This document shows, piece by piece, positions 25,150 through 35,979 of a stretch of 64,000 bases of DNA. The stretch is from Chrysophaeum taylorii (lineage: Eukaryota > Sar > Pelagophyceae > Pelagomonadales > Pelagomonadaceae). Location: contig JAQMWT010000076.1 in the NCBI GenBank assembly GCA_029834535.1, forward strand, positions 62,001-126,000. Reading direction: 5' to 3'. Made by a program: the position numbers and the translations under genes. The notes beneath the pieces were generated by a model, which was given only the letters and a program-made list of their open reading frames with translations, ran no database searches and was not told the DNA's origin. Every line of letters begins with the position of its first letter. Position 1 is the stretch's first letter.

Positions 25150-28100
25150 CTAGTGGAACTCGTCGACGTCGGTCCAGGCGTCGTCGCTGGTTTCGGATTC
25201 GTAGTGTTGGAAGAGGGAAACGGGGTTCAAGGCGAGGAGCTCGCCGCGCTGGTGGCGCGCGAGCGCGGCCGCGTACATCTCGAAGAGCTGGGTGTTGGTG
25301 ATGAGGGCGACCTGGAAATCGGCGGCGGTGCGACGGATGAGGTAGTTGTCGGCGAGGCGGGTGGACTCCGGGGCGTGGAGGTTGACGGCGAGCTTGACGG
25401 AGCCGTCGCGGAGGACCTCGGCGGCGTCCTTGATGTCGGGACCAAGGATGTCGTCGGTGTCGGTGGGGAAGGCGACCCTGGTGCAGGGGACGCCGCGTCG
25501 TTCGAGGAAGTCCGCAGTTCGCTTGGTGGCGAGGATCTCGTAGCCAAGTTCGTGGAGGAGGTAGGCGGGGGAAAGGGCGCGGTGGGCGTAGGGTTCGGCG
25601 AAGGAGACGAGGACCTTGTCGCCCTTGGCGGGGAGTTTGGTGTTGGTGGCGAGGACGGCCTTGAGGAAGGCCTCGTGCGCGTCCGCTCCGAAGCAGGCGA
25701 CCTCGCCGGTGGAGGCCATCTCGACGCCGAGGGCGGGGTCGGCGCCGCGGAGTCGGGGGAAGGAGAACATGGGGGCCTTGACGGCGACGAAGTTTTTCGG
25801 GCGCATTAAATTATCGGTTGGGTAGAGGGGCGGGAGATTGTTTGTTCCGAGGAGCGGAAGGTCGGCGAGAATTCGGGTAGCGACTTCGGCGAAGTCGACG
25901 CCGGTCGCCTTGGAGACGAAGGGAACGGACCTCGAGGCGCGGAGGTTGCACTCGATGACCTGGACGTCGTTCATCCCGGGACCGCCAACGAGGAACTGGA
26001 CGTTCATCGGTCCCGAGATTTTGAGCGCGTCGGCGATGGCGGCCGTCGCGTCCCTCGCGCGGCGAAGCGCATAGGCCGAGACCGTGTGCGGCGGAAGGAC
26101 GAGGGTCGCGTCGCCCGAGTGGACTCCCGCGTCTTCGACGTGTTCGTGGACGGCCGCGCAAAGGACGACGCCATTCTTGGCGACCGCGTCGACCTCGAGC
26201 TCGCGGGCTCCCGCGACGAATTTTGAGACCACGACCGGGTGTTCGCGCGACACGTCCTTGGCCTTGTCGAGGTGCGCGCGGAGCGACGGTTCGTCGCGGC
26301 ACACGGCCATCGCGGCGCCCGAAAGGACGTAGGACGGTCTGACGAGGACGGGGTAGCCGACATCTTGCGCGAATCGCGCCGCAGCGTCGTGCGATTCGAG
26401 CTCGGCCCACCGAGGTTGCCGAACTCCCGCCCGGTCGACGAGGGCCGAGAACTTTGACCTATCCTCGGCCGCGTCGATCATTTCCGGAGGCGTCCCGAGA
26501 ACTAAGGCGCCAGATTTCGACAAGGGGACCGCCAGGTTCTGAGGGATCTGTCCGCCCATAGAAACGACGACGCCGACGTCGACGCCCTCGCGCTCGTAGA
26601 CGTCGAGGACGCGCTCCTTCGAGAGCTCCTCGAAGTAGAGGGCGTCGCACTCGTCGTAGTCGGTCGAGACCGTCTCGGGGTTGCAGTTGATCATGATCCC
26701 GCGGGCCCCCGACGAACGAAGAGCGCGCATCGCCGAAACCGCGCACCAGTCGAACTCGACCGAGCTTCCGATCCGGTACGCGCCGCTCCCGAGGACCAGA
26801 ACTCCGCCGCGCGGCACCTTGCGGCCGCCGTGGTGCGCGGTCGCCGTGTCGCCGTCGTCGTCGTCCTCGTCGCCGTGGTAGGTCGTGTACAGGTAGTTCG
26901 TCGACGCGGCGAACTCGCCGGCGAGCGTGTCGATCTGCTTGACGCGCGGCTCGACGCCCAGACGTTTCCGGATCGCGCGAATCTCGTCGTCGCTTTTTTT
27001 TTGGTTCTTCGAGAAGAACAACGTTCCGATCTGCGCGTCCGAAAAACCGAGCTGTTTGGCTCTCAGGAGTGTGTCGTAGTGGTTGATATGTTCTTCTTGG
27101 TGGCGATGATTTCTGGCGAAGGACGCGATGTTCTCGAGTCTGCGGAGGAACCACTCGTCGATCTTCGTGAGGTCGTGGATCTCGTCGACGCTCTTTTTGT
27201 TGCCGTACATCGCCTCGGCGATCGCCCAGACCCGACGGTCCGTCGGGACGCGAAGGGTCTCGTCCAGCGTCGCGTCCTGCCCCAGGTCCTCGAGGGCCTT
27301 GGGATTGGGCTCGAAACCCCGGAACGCGGGGTCGACCATCCTGAGCGCCTTCTGGAACGACTCCTCGAAGGTGCGGCCGATCGCCATCACCTCGCCGACC
27401 GAGGCCATGGCGCTGCCGAGGACGCGCGAGGCGTTCCGGAACTTTCCGAGGTCCCACCGCGGGACCTTGACGACGCAGTAGTCGAGGGCGGGCTCGAAGC
27501 ACGCGGTCGTCGCGCCTCCCGTCACTTTGTTCCGGAGCTCGGGGAGCGACATACCCATCGCGAGCTTCGCCGCGACGAAGGCGAGCGGGTAACCCGTCGC
27601 TTTGGAAGCCAACGCGCTCGACCGCGACAACCGAGGGTTGACCTCGATGACGCAGTACTCGCGGCTCGAAGGGTGCAACGCGTATTGGATGTTGCACTCT
27701 CCCACGATACCGAGGTGCCTCACGACGCGCAACGCGGCGTCGCGGAGCAGGTGGTATTCGTCGTTCGACAACGTCTGCGAGGGCGCGACGACGATCGAGT
27801 CGCCCGTGTGGACACCCAGGGGATCAAAGTTCTCCATGTTGCACACCGTGATGCAGTTGTTCGAGAGGTCCCGCACCACCTCGTACTCGACCTCCTTCCA
27901 CCCCAGCATCGACCGCTCGATGAGGAGCTGCGGCGACGCGGCCAACGCCTTACGCGCGAGGGTCCGCATCGCGTCCTCGTTTTCGACGATCCCCGACCCC
28001 AAGCCCCCCAAAGCGAACGCGGCGCGCGCCATGCACGGGTACCCCGTCACGTCGCGCGCCGCGCTCACGGCGTCCTCGACCGTCGACACCGCCACCGACT

Positions 28101-29991
28101 GCGCCACGGGCTCGCCGATTTCCCGCAATTTCTGCTTGAACACCTCGCGGTCCTCGGTCGCGATCACCGCGTCGATCTGCGTCCCCAACACCTCCACGCC
28201 ATATTTTTCAAACACCCCCCGCCGGTCGAGCTCGATGCCGCAATTGAGGGCCGTCTGGCCGCCCATCGAGATCAAGATCGCGTCCGGCCGCTCGCGTTCG
28301 ATCACTCGTTCCACGAACTCCGGCGTCACCGGAACGAAAAACACGTGGTCCGCCGCCCCGGGGTCTCGCCGCCGATCCTCGGCCGTTGCCTTGGGGTCCA
28401 CATTCGTCTGGACCGACGCGATGTTCGGGTTCATCAGCACCACCTCGACGCCCTCTTCCTTGAGGGCCTTGATCGCCTGAGCCCCCGAGTAGTCGAACTC
28501 CCCCGCTTGCCCGATCGACAGCCCGCCCGACCCCAGCAACAGCACCTTCCGGGGCTTGGCTTTTCGTTCTTGTTGTTGTTGTTGTTGTTGTTGTTGAAAT
28601 GCGGCAGCAGCACCAGCCGCCGCCGGAGGAGCAGCAGCAGTGTTTTCCCGGTGCTCTCTCGACTCGACGCACGCCCGGACGAACCGGTCGAAGAGGAACG
28701 CCGCGTCGTTCGGGCCGCCGTTCGCCTCGGGGTGGAACTGGGCCGTGAAAAAGGGCTTGCGGTCGTGGGCGAGGCCCTCGTTGCTGCCGTCGTTCTCGTT
28801 ACGGTACAGCGTCGACCAGTGCTCGGGGAGGTGTTTGTCGTCGACCGCGTATCCGTGGTTCTGCGACGTCACGAAACACGCGCCGGACGACGACAACGAC
28901 GACGACGACGAATTTTTTAATATTTCGGAGACGGGCTGGTTCTGGCCGCGGTTCCCAAACCGGAGCTTCTTAGTTTTAGCGCCGGCCGCGAGCCCGACGA
29001 GCTGGTTCCCCAGACAAATCCCGAAAATAGGCCGAACCGCTTCGCCCTCGCGGTCCAGAGCCGCCCGCACCTCTCGGATCGTCTCGCCGCACTCGACGGG
29101 GTCGCCGGGACCGTTGGACAAAAAGACGCCATCGTACGCATCCATGCGGTTGTCGGTCGCCCACGTGTCGTCCCATCGCAGCACGGTCACCTCGACGCCG
29201 CGCGCGTTGAGCTCGCGCACCATGTTTGCCTTCATCCCGCAGTCGATCGCCAGCGCGCGCGCGACTATCGCGGTGCCTCGCGGGGGCGCGAACACGGTGC
29301 CGCTCCTCTTCGCGCTCACCTCGTCGACCAAATGCCGCTTGCGGAGGGCCTCGATGCCCGGACCGGCACCCGCGAACGACCGCGCGGCGGAAGAAGAACC
29401 CTTCTCGAGCGACTCGATCTTCCCCAGCATCGACCCGCGTTCCCTCAAAATTTTGGCGAGCCGTCGCGTGTCGATGCCCGTCAGACCCGGGACACCCTGC
29501 TCGGCGAGCCACGCCCCCAGACTCCGGGCGGCGTCCCAGTGCGAGTACGCGACCGAGTAATCCTGGCATATCATCGCCATCGCGTGAATCTCAGAACTTT
29601 CGAACGTTTTCCGCGGAAGACCATTTTCCATCTCCTCGTACGCCGGGACTCCATAGTTCCCGACCATCGGGTACGTCATCGACAATATCTGGCCGCGATA
29701 GCTCGGATCCGTCAAAGCCTCGGCGTACCCGACCATTCCGGTCTGGAACACCACCTCCCCGACCGCGGGCGCGTCCACGCTCGCGCCGAACGACCGTCCT
29801 TCGAAAACGGAACCGTCTTCCAGAACGAGCGCGACCCGCGCGAACGTCGACGGATCATCCTTGGTGCTCGAGGACTCCCGGACGCCGCGCATCATCCTTG
29901 CGCCGGTGTGTGCTCTCGGGGCTCTCCGCACCACCGACAACGCCGCGCCGCGACTCACCACACCGAGGCGTCCCCACAACAACGACGGCAT
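25150..29991 (-). CDS. Carbamoyl-phosphate synthase II: glutaminase and synthase domains fused
   Basis: 1,613 residues, no intron seen. The N-terminal 35 residues are Arg/Ala-rich and could target mitochondrion or plastid. The glutaminase half has PIFGICLGNQLVGLAAG with nucleophile Cys 326, and TAQFHPEANGGPNDA with His 420 and Glu 422. A polyQ linker (about 466-474) leads to the synthase half (KVLLLGSGGLSIGQAGEFDY), two ATP-grasp units (the second begins VLVLGSGAYRIGSSVEFDW) and an MGS-like allosteric domain (KLAVNLHAPESTRLADNYLI, then ITNTQLFEMYAAAL). Dihydroorotase and aspartate transcarbamylase domains of animal CAD are absent. It makes carbamoyl phosphate from glutamine, bicarbonate and 2 ATP, the first step toward UMP, upstream of the UMP synthase at the left edge. 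It is head to head with PurE, 233 bases apart. Confidence 0.96.
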   Translation of the reverse strand: MPSLLWGRLGVVSRGAALSVVRRAPRAHTGARMMRGVRESSSTKDDPSTFARVALVLEDGSVFEGRSFGASVDAPAVGEVVFQTGMVGYAEALTDPSYRGQILSMTYPMVGNYGVPAYEEMENGLPRKTFESSEIHAMAMICQDYSVAYSHWDAARSLGAWLAEQGVPGLTGIDTRRLAKILRERGSMLGKIESLEKGSSSAARSFAGAGPGIEALRKRHLVDEVSAKRSGTVFAPPRGTAIVARALAIDCGMKANMVRELNARGVEVTVLRWDDTWATDNRMDAYDGVFLSNGPGDPVECGETIREVRAALDREGEAVRPIFGICLGNQLVGLAAGAKTKKLRFGNRGQNQPVSEILKNSSSSSLSSSGACFVTSQNHGYAVDDKHLPEHWSTLYRNENDGSNEGLAHDRKPFFTAQFHPEANGGPNDAAFLFDRFVRACVESREHRENTAAAPPAAAGAAAAFQQQQQQQQQERKAKPRKVLLLGSGGLSIGQAGEFDYSGAQAIKALKEEGVEVVLMNPNIASVQTNVDPKATAEDRRRDPGAADHVFFVPVTPEFVERVIERERPDAILISMGGQTALNCGIELDRRGVFEKYGVEVLGTQIDAVIATEDREVFKQKLREIGEPVAQSVAVSTVEDAVSAARDVTGYPCMARAAFALGGLGSGIVENEDAMRTLARKALAASPQLLIERSMLGWKEVEYEVVRDLSNNCITVCNMENFDPLGVHTGDSIVVAPSQTLSNDEYHLLRDAALRVVRHLGIVGECNIQYALHPSSREYCVIEVNPRLSRSSALASKATGYPLAFVAAKLAMGMSLPELRNKVTGGATTACFEPALDYCVVKVPRWDLGKFRNASRVLGSAMASVGEVMAIGRTFEESFQKALRMVDPAFRGFEPNPKALEDLGQDATLDETLRVPTDRRVWAIAEAMYGNKKSVDEIHDLTKIDEWFLRRLENIASFARNHRHQEEHINHYDTLLRAKQLGFSDAQIGTLFFSKNQKKSDDEIRAIRKRLGVEPRVKQIDTLAGEFAASTNYLYTTYHGDEDDDDGDTATAHHGGRKVPRGGVLVLGSGAYRIGSSVEFDWCAVSAMRALRSSGARGIMINCNPETVSTDYDECDALYFEELSKERVLDVYEREGVDVGVVVSMGGQIPQNLAVPLSKSGALVLGTPPEMIDAAEDRSKFSALVDRAGVRQPRWAELESHDAAARFAQDVGYPVLVRPSYVLSGAAMAVCRDEPSLRAHLDKAKDVSREHPVVVSKFVAGARELEVDAVAKNGVVLCAAVHEHVEDAGVHSGDATLVLPPHTVSAYALRRARDATAAIADALKISGPMNVQFLVGGPGMNDVQVIECNLRASRSVPFVSKATGVDFAEVATRILADLPLLGTNNLPPLYPTDNLMRPKNFVAVKAPMFSFPRLRGADPALGVEMASTGEVACFGADAHEAFLKAVLATNTKLPAKGDKVLVSFAEPYAHRALSPAYLLHELGYEILATKRTADFLERRGVPCTRVAFPTDTDDILGPDIKDAAEVLRDGSVKLAVNLHAPESTRLADNYLIRRTAADFQVALITNTQLFEMYAAALARHQRGELLALNPVSLFQHYESETSDDAWTDVDEFH
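28573..28597 (-). repeat. CAA tract encoding the polyQ linker of CPSII
   Basis: TTG repeats on the + strand, encoding about nine Gln between glutaminase and synthase domains. Confidence 0.9.
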
Positions 29992-30224
29992 GCTGCTGCT
30001 GCTGCTGCTGCTAGAGCACTCCTCTCTCTCGCGGTAAGAATTTCTTTCACCAAAAGGCCATCATCCTCAACCGCGACTGTCGTTGATGTTGGCCAACGTC
30101 AGCCCGAAAGTCTCCCCTCTAGCTGCGGCGATACTACAATTCCGACCGACCCCTCGAGGGTTTGTTGTTGTTTACTTACAAGGACAATCAATATCGAGGG
30201 TTATTACACTTATATTATTGTTAC
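29992..30224. promoter_or_regulatory. Bidirectional spacer between CPSII and PurE
   Basis: These 233 bases must hold both promoters. A (CTG)n run lies at 29,993-30,012. AT-rich TTACACTTATATTATTGTTA at 30,205-30,224 precedes the PurE ATG. No known transcription-factor site is claimed. A shared control of pyrimidine and purine synthesis is inference from geometry. Confidence 0.45.
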
Positions 30225-30779
30225 ATGGACGTTTTGTGCGGCGTGATCATGGGGAGCGACAGCGACTTGCCGGTCATGTCGGAGGCGAGCAAGACGTTGG
30301 AAAATTTTGGGATCCCGCACGAAGTCACCATCGTGAGCGCCCACCGTACCCCCGAAAGGCTGCGCCACTACGCCACGACGGCCAAGGAGCGCGGCCTGCG
30401 GGTCATCATCGCCGGCGCCGGTGGGGCGGCCCACCTCCCGGGTATGGTCGCGGCCATGACGACGCTTCCCGTTGTGGGCGTCCCCGTCAAGACCTCGGCG
30501 CTCTCGGGGGTGGACTCCTTGCACTCCATCGTCCAGATGCCCAAGGGCGTCCCCGTCGCGACCGTAGCCATCGGCAACGCCACCAACGCAGGGATCCTCG
30601 CCGCCCGGATACTTGCGGCGGCGCCGGGGGAATTCGCGGACCGCCTCACCCAGAAGCTCGACAAGTACGCAAAGGACCAGGAGACCCAAGTTCTTCACAA
30701 AGCCAAGCAGCTCGAGTCCATCGGCTGGCGCCAGTACCTGACGCGGGAGGGGGCACCCAAGTCCAACACCGTCATGTGA
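30225..30779 (+). CDS. purE: PurE, class I N5-carboxyaminoimidazole ribonucleotide mutase
   Basis: 184 residues from ATG 30,225 ([16 protein letters not shown]); a longer frame from 30,162 adds an unlikely leader. Hallmarks of class I PurE are complete: [67 protein letters not shown] and [13 protein letters not shown]. It interconverts N5-CAIR and CAIR in purine synthesis. No PurK (ATP-grasp) domain is attached, unlike fungal and plant Ade2-type fusions, so a separate PurK should exist elsewhere. Confidence 0.94.
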   Translation: MDVLCGVIMGSDSDLPVMSEASKTLENFGIPHEVTIVSAHRTPERLRHYATTAKERGLRVIIAGAGGAAHLPGMVAAMTTLPVVGVPVKTSALSGVDSLHSIVQMPKGVPVATVAIGNATNAGILAARILAAAPGEFADRLTQKLDKYAKDQETQVLHKAKQLESIGWRQYLTREGAPKSNTVM

Positions 30780-30842
30780 CCCACCGACCGTCCGAGCCCC
30801 CCTCTTTTTTATTACAACAACGACGCCTTTTGTGTCTGTGCA

Positions 30843-30871
30843 AAACAAAACAAAACAAAACAAAACAAAAC
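30843..30871 (+). repeat. (AAAAC)n microsatellite
   Basis: Six AAAAC units in the 3' flank of PurE. Confidence 0.9.
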
Positions 30872-30992
30872 ATGACACTTTTTTCGGCACTGTTTTTTTA
30901 TTAAGACTGCTAAGTCGAGCTAACTCGAACGCTGATTGGTAGTTAGCTCCGCATGACACGTCAGAAAGCGTCACCATCGACCAATGAATGTT

Positions 30993-31012
30993 TAAAGGTC
31001 GACTGCTAAGAG
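30993..31012 (-). repeat. Dispersed motif CTCTTAGCAGTCGACCTTTA, copy d (reverse)
   Basis: Read on the - strand it is identical over 20 bases to copy b at 11,253 and, like copy a, is preceded by a CACACACACACCC run. Confidence 0.7.
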
Positions 31013-31304
31013 GGGTGTGTGTGTGTGGTGCATGAAGGATGTGGGTGGTAGCTCCGCAGCAGGGGCTAGTTTCGCATACCTCTCAAGATGGCTTGAACTT
31101 CGCGCATGTACAAGCATATTCGACCATGAAACATAACAACATAGTGCACGATTTTGTGAGGGTTTAGTGTCAAGTTCTTTGTTTGGCCATCCAGGAGGGC
31201 CAAAGACGCGTCGGTCGGCATCCCGGCCCAAGCTGGATTCGTCGATAGCACACATCTAGTCTAGGAGTAAAAACTACTTTTGTCTGTAGAATGTGCTCAG
31301 CGTC

Positions 31305-31617
31305 TGCAGAGAAATCTGCTGCCTCTTACCCTTATCCGTCCGTTGAGAACGTGATCTCTTCCTTACCCTTCTTCTTCTTTTCTACACATTCAATTAGTCC
31401 TCTGATTTGTGCTCAAGCTCATCATCATGGTCTAGCGCGTCCCGAGGTATGTAGCACTATACACTTAACCTTTCTCGTGTAGTTCTAGATGCCGCCTGTC
31501 GTGTTCTGAGGATATAGGGAACATAACCTTTCATTCCCCGAATTAACCTTCCAGACGTTCATGATGAGACGGGATGGCTTCCCAGGTGACTTACCACTGC
31601 ATGCTAGATGCTCTGCA
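31305..31617 (+). repeat. 5' LTR of the outer Copia
   Basis: Starts TGCAGAGAAATCTGC and ends GATGCTCTGCA; pairs with 52,706-53,018. Confidence 0.92.
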
Positions 31618-31632
31618 GGTTATGGGCCCAGG
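31618..31632 (+). other. Primer-binding site of the outer Copia
   Basis: GGTTATGGGCCCAGG lies directly after the 5' LTR. It is complementary to the anticodon stem-loop of eukaryotic initiator tRNA-Met (CTGGGCCCATAACC), which matches the half-tRNA priming known for Drosophila copia and Ty5. Confidence 0.75.
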
Positions 31633-32099
31633 CGGGTCCCTGAGAAACCATGTGTCAACGCGTGCACGTAACCTATGGGTTTTGGACTGTTATCGCGCCG
31701 GTCCAGCCTCGCTACGCAAACACGCTTGTTAATATAACGCCATTTTGCACACGTGATCGTGTAACCTTGTGTGCACCTGTTCATAGTATCGTATTGTCAT
31801 GTTAATGTTGATGTGTGTGTAAGTTGTCTAACCTGTACTCTTGCACACATGTTGTGGAATATTTTGGTTACGTCCACTCGTACATTCCATGGCAATGCAC
31901 CTACCAAGCTCCTTGAGAGCACCAAAATAACCAGCTGCCATGAGTGACTACGTTTAGCGGCACTACTCTGGACTCATAGCTTGCACAGTTGTCAAATGGA
32001 CATTTTTCCATCGATAACGCATGAGTGTACATAGACACCGATAGACAGGCCCCCTTAGAATGTCTAGACAGTGTCAACTGCGTGACTGAACCCACAGGC

Positions 32100-33350
32100 T
32101 CCCCGTCAACTGCCATGGCAGAACACGCAGCACGAGCCGCACCCAAGGCGATCACAGGTGCGGACATACTGAAGCTCGAAGCTCCTGTAGTTGAGTTTCT
32201 CAACGAAGGAAATCGATTTCAGCTTCAAACCCGCAAGGTATCCTTGCAAATTAAGCATATCAAGCAATTATTACGGTCCAGTCATGCCGATGCCTTCCTC
32301 GAGTACGACTCGTACGAAGCATACACTCGGTCATGCAAGGACTACGAGATCCTCCGGAATCAAATTCTCGATCGCGTTTTCCTGGAATGGAAGACCGATA
32401 GGGCTGCTGATCTCCGTTTAGCTGCTGATGAATTGCCCCCTGAGTATCAGGAATGGCACTTCACCAATGAAGCTTTCCCCAACTTACCTGACGCAGAAGT
32501 AGCTCAGCTAGCTACTGTCTGTTACGACAATGAAGTCAAGGCATTACGCCCTGAAATTAATCTCCGTCTCTTAGAAGAGGAACGAATCTTAAATCGCGCG
32601 CACCCGAGAGCATTAGCTTTTGACACCCGTGTTCGTACCCCTGTTACCATGTTTTCGTTAACTGCTGCTGACTGCCACACTTGTCAGAACACGTATGCTA
32701 CATTCTTGCATACTTACTTCAATCTTGAAAGTGTTGGAAAACCAGCACTTGCGGCCTGGCCCGCCATCAATGAAGTGTATAACAAAAGTTATTTACCCAA
32801 CAAGGCTCGAGCCATTATGCTCATTGCCTTTAGTCACTACGAGTCTGTTACGACTACTGATGTGTCCTACCTGAAACAGCAGTTTAACTCTGTTGTTTAT
32901 AATCCTAACTGGTATGTCCATGTCTTTATTGAAGCTGTCCTTGCATTTAGACAAATCTCTTACCAACTTAACCAGGAAGAGACTGACCTTCAATTCGACT
33001 TTGGTGCTCTTTGTAGAAAAATCTATGAAGAGATACATCGGCATTATGCCGATAATACCAGCAACAATCGTTACGATCGTGGTTGGGTAGATTGGTGTTA
33101 TATGTATGAAACTCGATCTTCATCTCGGCCTGTGCCAGACGTTGAACGATTGTGTCACCCTACCAACCCTAGCTATATCTTAGAATACGCATTAGACTTA
33201 TATAATGTAATATCAAATGGGTCGAACAAAAGACGCTTAGAACGCCCTGTTTCTTGGCAACCTTATGTTGAAGGATTGACACCACAACCAAAGCCAAAAT
33301 TACTACTGACAAACACGCTGGATCTATCAGACAAAAGTCTGACTCAAACT
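32100..33350 (+). pseudogene. Gag-like region of the outer Copia, first part
   Basis: It is rich in helical sequence (QTRKVSLQIKHIKQLLRSS, LHTYFNLESVGKPALAAWP) and aligns by eye with the Gag-like region of the nested element. The nested Copia interrupts it at 33,351, and the region resumes after 45,286. Confidence 0.75.
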
Positions 33351-33750
33351 TGGAGAGATTTGACCCTCCCCGGGTACATGGTAGAGACTGCTTGCAGTCT
33401 TAGGCGTGTACAGACCATTCCGCTTGCCACATGCTACTACACAAGGTAGGGCTTTAAGTCCTAACTCCTTAAGGACATTAGGTCCCATAGAAGCGCTTAC
33501 ACTGACAACGAGGAACGAAGCCTCTGTTAATTAAACAGACAACCCCGTACCTGACGGTACGCACCTGGAGGCCTACTCCATGTTGGAAAAGAGCTTCAGA
33601 CTGGGTTCTTCATAGTCATGAAAGAAAAAGGGCGGAAGGGTAAGGAAGAGAAAGAAAGAGGGAAAGCCGTATTACGGAGAGAAAACCCTCGTGTAGAGGT
33701 AGGTGTGAAAATGTTCCAGTGTCGCACACATAATAGTGTAGCTCTCTGGA
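33351..33750 (-). repeat. 3' LTR of the nested Copia
   Basis: On the - strand it starts TCCAGAGAGC and ends AATCTCTCCA; pairs with 44,881-45,281. Confidence 0.92.
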
Positions 33751-33757
33751 CCCCCTC
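33751..33757 (-). other. Polypurine tract of the nested Copia
   Basis: GAGGGGG on the - strand directly before the 3' LTR, the same sequence as in the outer element (52,699-52,705). Confidence 0.7.
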
Positions 33758-34049
33758 AACGTGTGGAAAGGTTTATGCATTTCAGACGTTCTTGAGGCGG
33801 AACTTGCGCAAAATACTTGAAAACAGTGGACAATGGAACAAACAACAACAGAACAGGAAAAATTAATTATGATGTCGAGCGTGTTGTAATGTTACGCAGA
33901 GAAGCTGTATCAGTATCCACATCAGATGTATGGTCCAATTCATCTTCGCTATTATCGTCCAGTTCCTTAACTCTGGAGAAGATGAATCATGAACATCAGA
34001 GGGTATGTCGTTGGTAGTGTTAGTATTGTGCGTAGTCATTGCATCACTC

Positions 34050-35910
34050 AAGGTGACCAAGGGTGATATGACAGATGAAAGGAAAGACATTGCAGCATCG
34101 GGTGTAAGAGCGTGTAGATCCAATGCAGGAATAACACGATCGTTTGCATCAGGCATAGCTGTGTGGAGATGATGAGCTGCTGCGTCGATTTGAACTTGCT
34201 GAGCCTCATTATACGTATCTGGAGGGAGCGTCCAATAGATGAGATAAGTGACCGAGAAATGATATGGACAAATACAGCAGAGGGCGGGATTATGATGTCC
34301 TGATGCATCTGAAGACTTGACATGATGTTGTCTAATAGAGACACATGCTTGATGTTCTCAATCACTTGGGTGTTTAAATTTTCGTAAGTCTCTTGCATCT
34401 GTGTGAGAGATGTTAATGCAAGCGATAGTTGTTGATCTTGCGCCATCAATTGCTGTTCGGTATTAGTGAGACGCAAGGATAAAGACCGAACCTCTTCTTT
34501 TAATTGATGTAAAGATTCAGCCATATTATTGTTGTTAGTTTTATCTAGCGTGGGTTCAGCGGGTGGATTGTCGATCGGCGCTGGTGAAACATCTTCAGAA
34601 GAAGTATCATCTGAAAAGACATCACTTATGTCCGAAGGGTAGCCAACCTGGATTAGCACATTTTTAAAGGCAGCTTGCTTTACAGGTGATAGTTGACGAA
34701 AATAAATAAGCATTAGCGGTAACGTCTCAGAGGAGATTGCGTTAAATTGGTGGGAAACATCATCAACGAAGCGTTCGACAAGAACAGCTTATCCGGGTTA
34801 GTTACTACACATACTTTATCTTCAACAGAATGTAACAGAGACCAAGCTGCTACAAGAATCTCAAGATTTACACTCGAGATAAAGGGCAGCCTAAGTAAAA
34901 GCATGGTGCTATCGTCAGAGTTAACAATGATTTTAGAGGCATCAACTTTAAGGGATGTCGCAGTCTGCATGATTGCCCCTTTGAGCTGCTTATTAATAGC
35001 AATGGACTTTCCAAGGCGGAGGATTATAGCTCTGGTGTGGGCAGCTGGATCATTAAAGCAGGAAAGTTGGAAGGGCTGCTGACTGTTGCGAATTAAAGCT
35101 ATCCCATGGTGTGACCGATCGCACAGCGCACAAATCAACAAGAAGAAAGGGCGCGGTACGTCAAAGCAGTGGGATGCGTGTTGCTCAGACGCGAGATGAT
35201 CCTCAATAATTTGGCGAATCCTGTCAGTTTTAAGTTCATCTTCATTACAAATGATGAGCACGACTGGTGTGCCTGGCGCATCAGTTTTATTGTAGCACTT
35301 TGTACACGTCACATGTACTTTGACAACCCCTTTAATGGGTGGGAAGCGATGAAGACGTATACCCTCGTTAGGAGATATAGCGGGGGCGTTTCGGATACGC
35401 TTAGTCTTGACACACAACAAGGAACTGAGATATTGTACGTTGTCTACAAACTTTGTCTGTTGTGCTTCCGTAAGCAGCTGCTGCAAAGACTTAAGCCAGC
35501 ACTGGGGGTCCTTGTCTTGCGGAATAAGAAAGTTGGGTGGTGATGAGCCAAGAGCAGTAACGTTTGGACATCATCGCTAATACGTCAAATTTACAATGTT
35601 TGAGCAGGAAATACTCGGACTTTGCTGCTTGCGATTTAGACTGTTGTTGGGCAGCTGCTTTGGGCGCCCTGGGCGTCACGGGCGTCGATTGATGTCCTTG
35701 CGCCACCGGAAAATATGTTTGATGTTTCCGATTAGGGGAACTAGTCGGTGCAGCGCTTGGAGTTGGTGCATTAAAAGGTGGAGACAGTGACAGTATACCA
35801 CCACCGCGACCACGGTTCATGGTAGAGTGGCGTCGGTTCGCAGCATCTTTGTTTTTAGTGGGATTCATCATGAGAGGAATCTCCGCATCACATTTTATGT
35901 AGCATTTCAC
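34050..35910 (-). pseudogene. Two extra 3' genes of the nested Copia
   Basis: After RNase H and before the 3' LTR lie (i) a protein-coding region at roughly 34.7-35.9 kb with two C-x2-C pairs (VHVTCTKCYNKTD and ICALCDRSHHG) and (ii) a region at roughly 34.05-34.7 kb coding for a coiled coil (LHQLKEEVRSLSLRLTNTEQ). The outer Copia has matching genes in the same order. Function unknown; extra 3' genes are known in some plant Copia lineages, where they are called env-like or remain unassigned. Confidence 0.65.
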
Positions 35911-35979
35911 ATTTTAGCAAGACAGTATCCTGTGAATAGCAGGGTTAGTTTAAAGTCATTTCGGACATAATGGAGGGTA

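Larger units (their letters stand above)
30780..31304. other. Interval between PurE and the Copia element
   Basis: It holds an (AAAAC)n run (30,843-30,871), two related phrases GGTAGTTAGCTCCGCATGAC and GGTGGTAGCTCCGCAGCAG (about 30,939 and 31,048), and the dispersed motif at 30,993. A 61-codon - strand frame (31,066-31,251; NPHKIVHYVVMFHGRICLYM) looks coding-like but has no known match and may be the tail of a lost element. Confidence 0.45.

Noticed and set aside
26830-28920. 696-codon open frame on the + strand opposite CPSII
   Set aside because: It is antisense to a clearly conserved enzyme, its composition (Arg/His/Val-rich) mirrors GC-rich codon positions, and no domain is visible.
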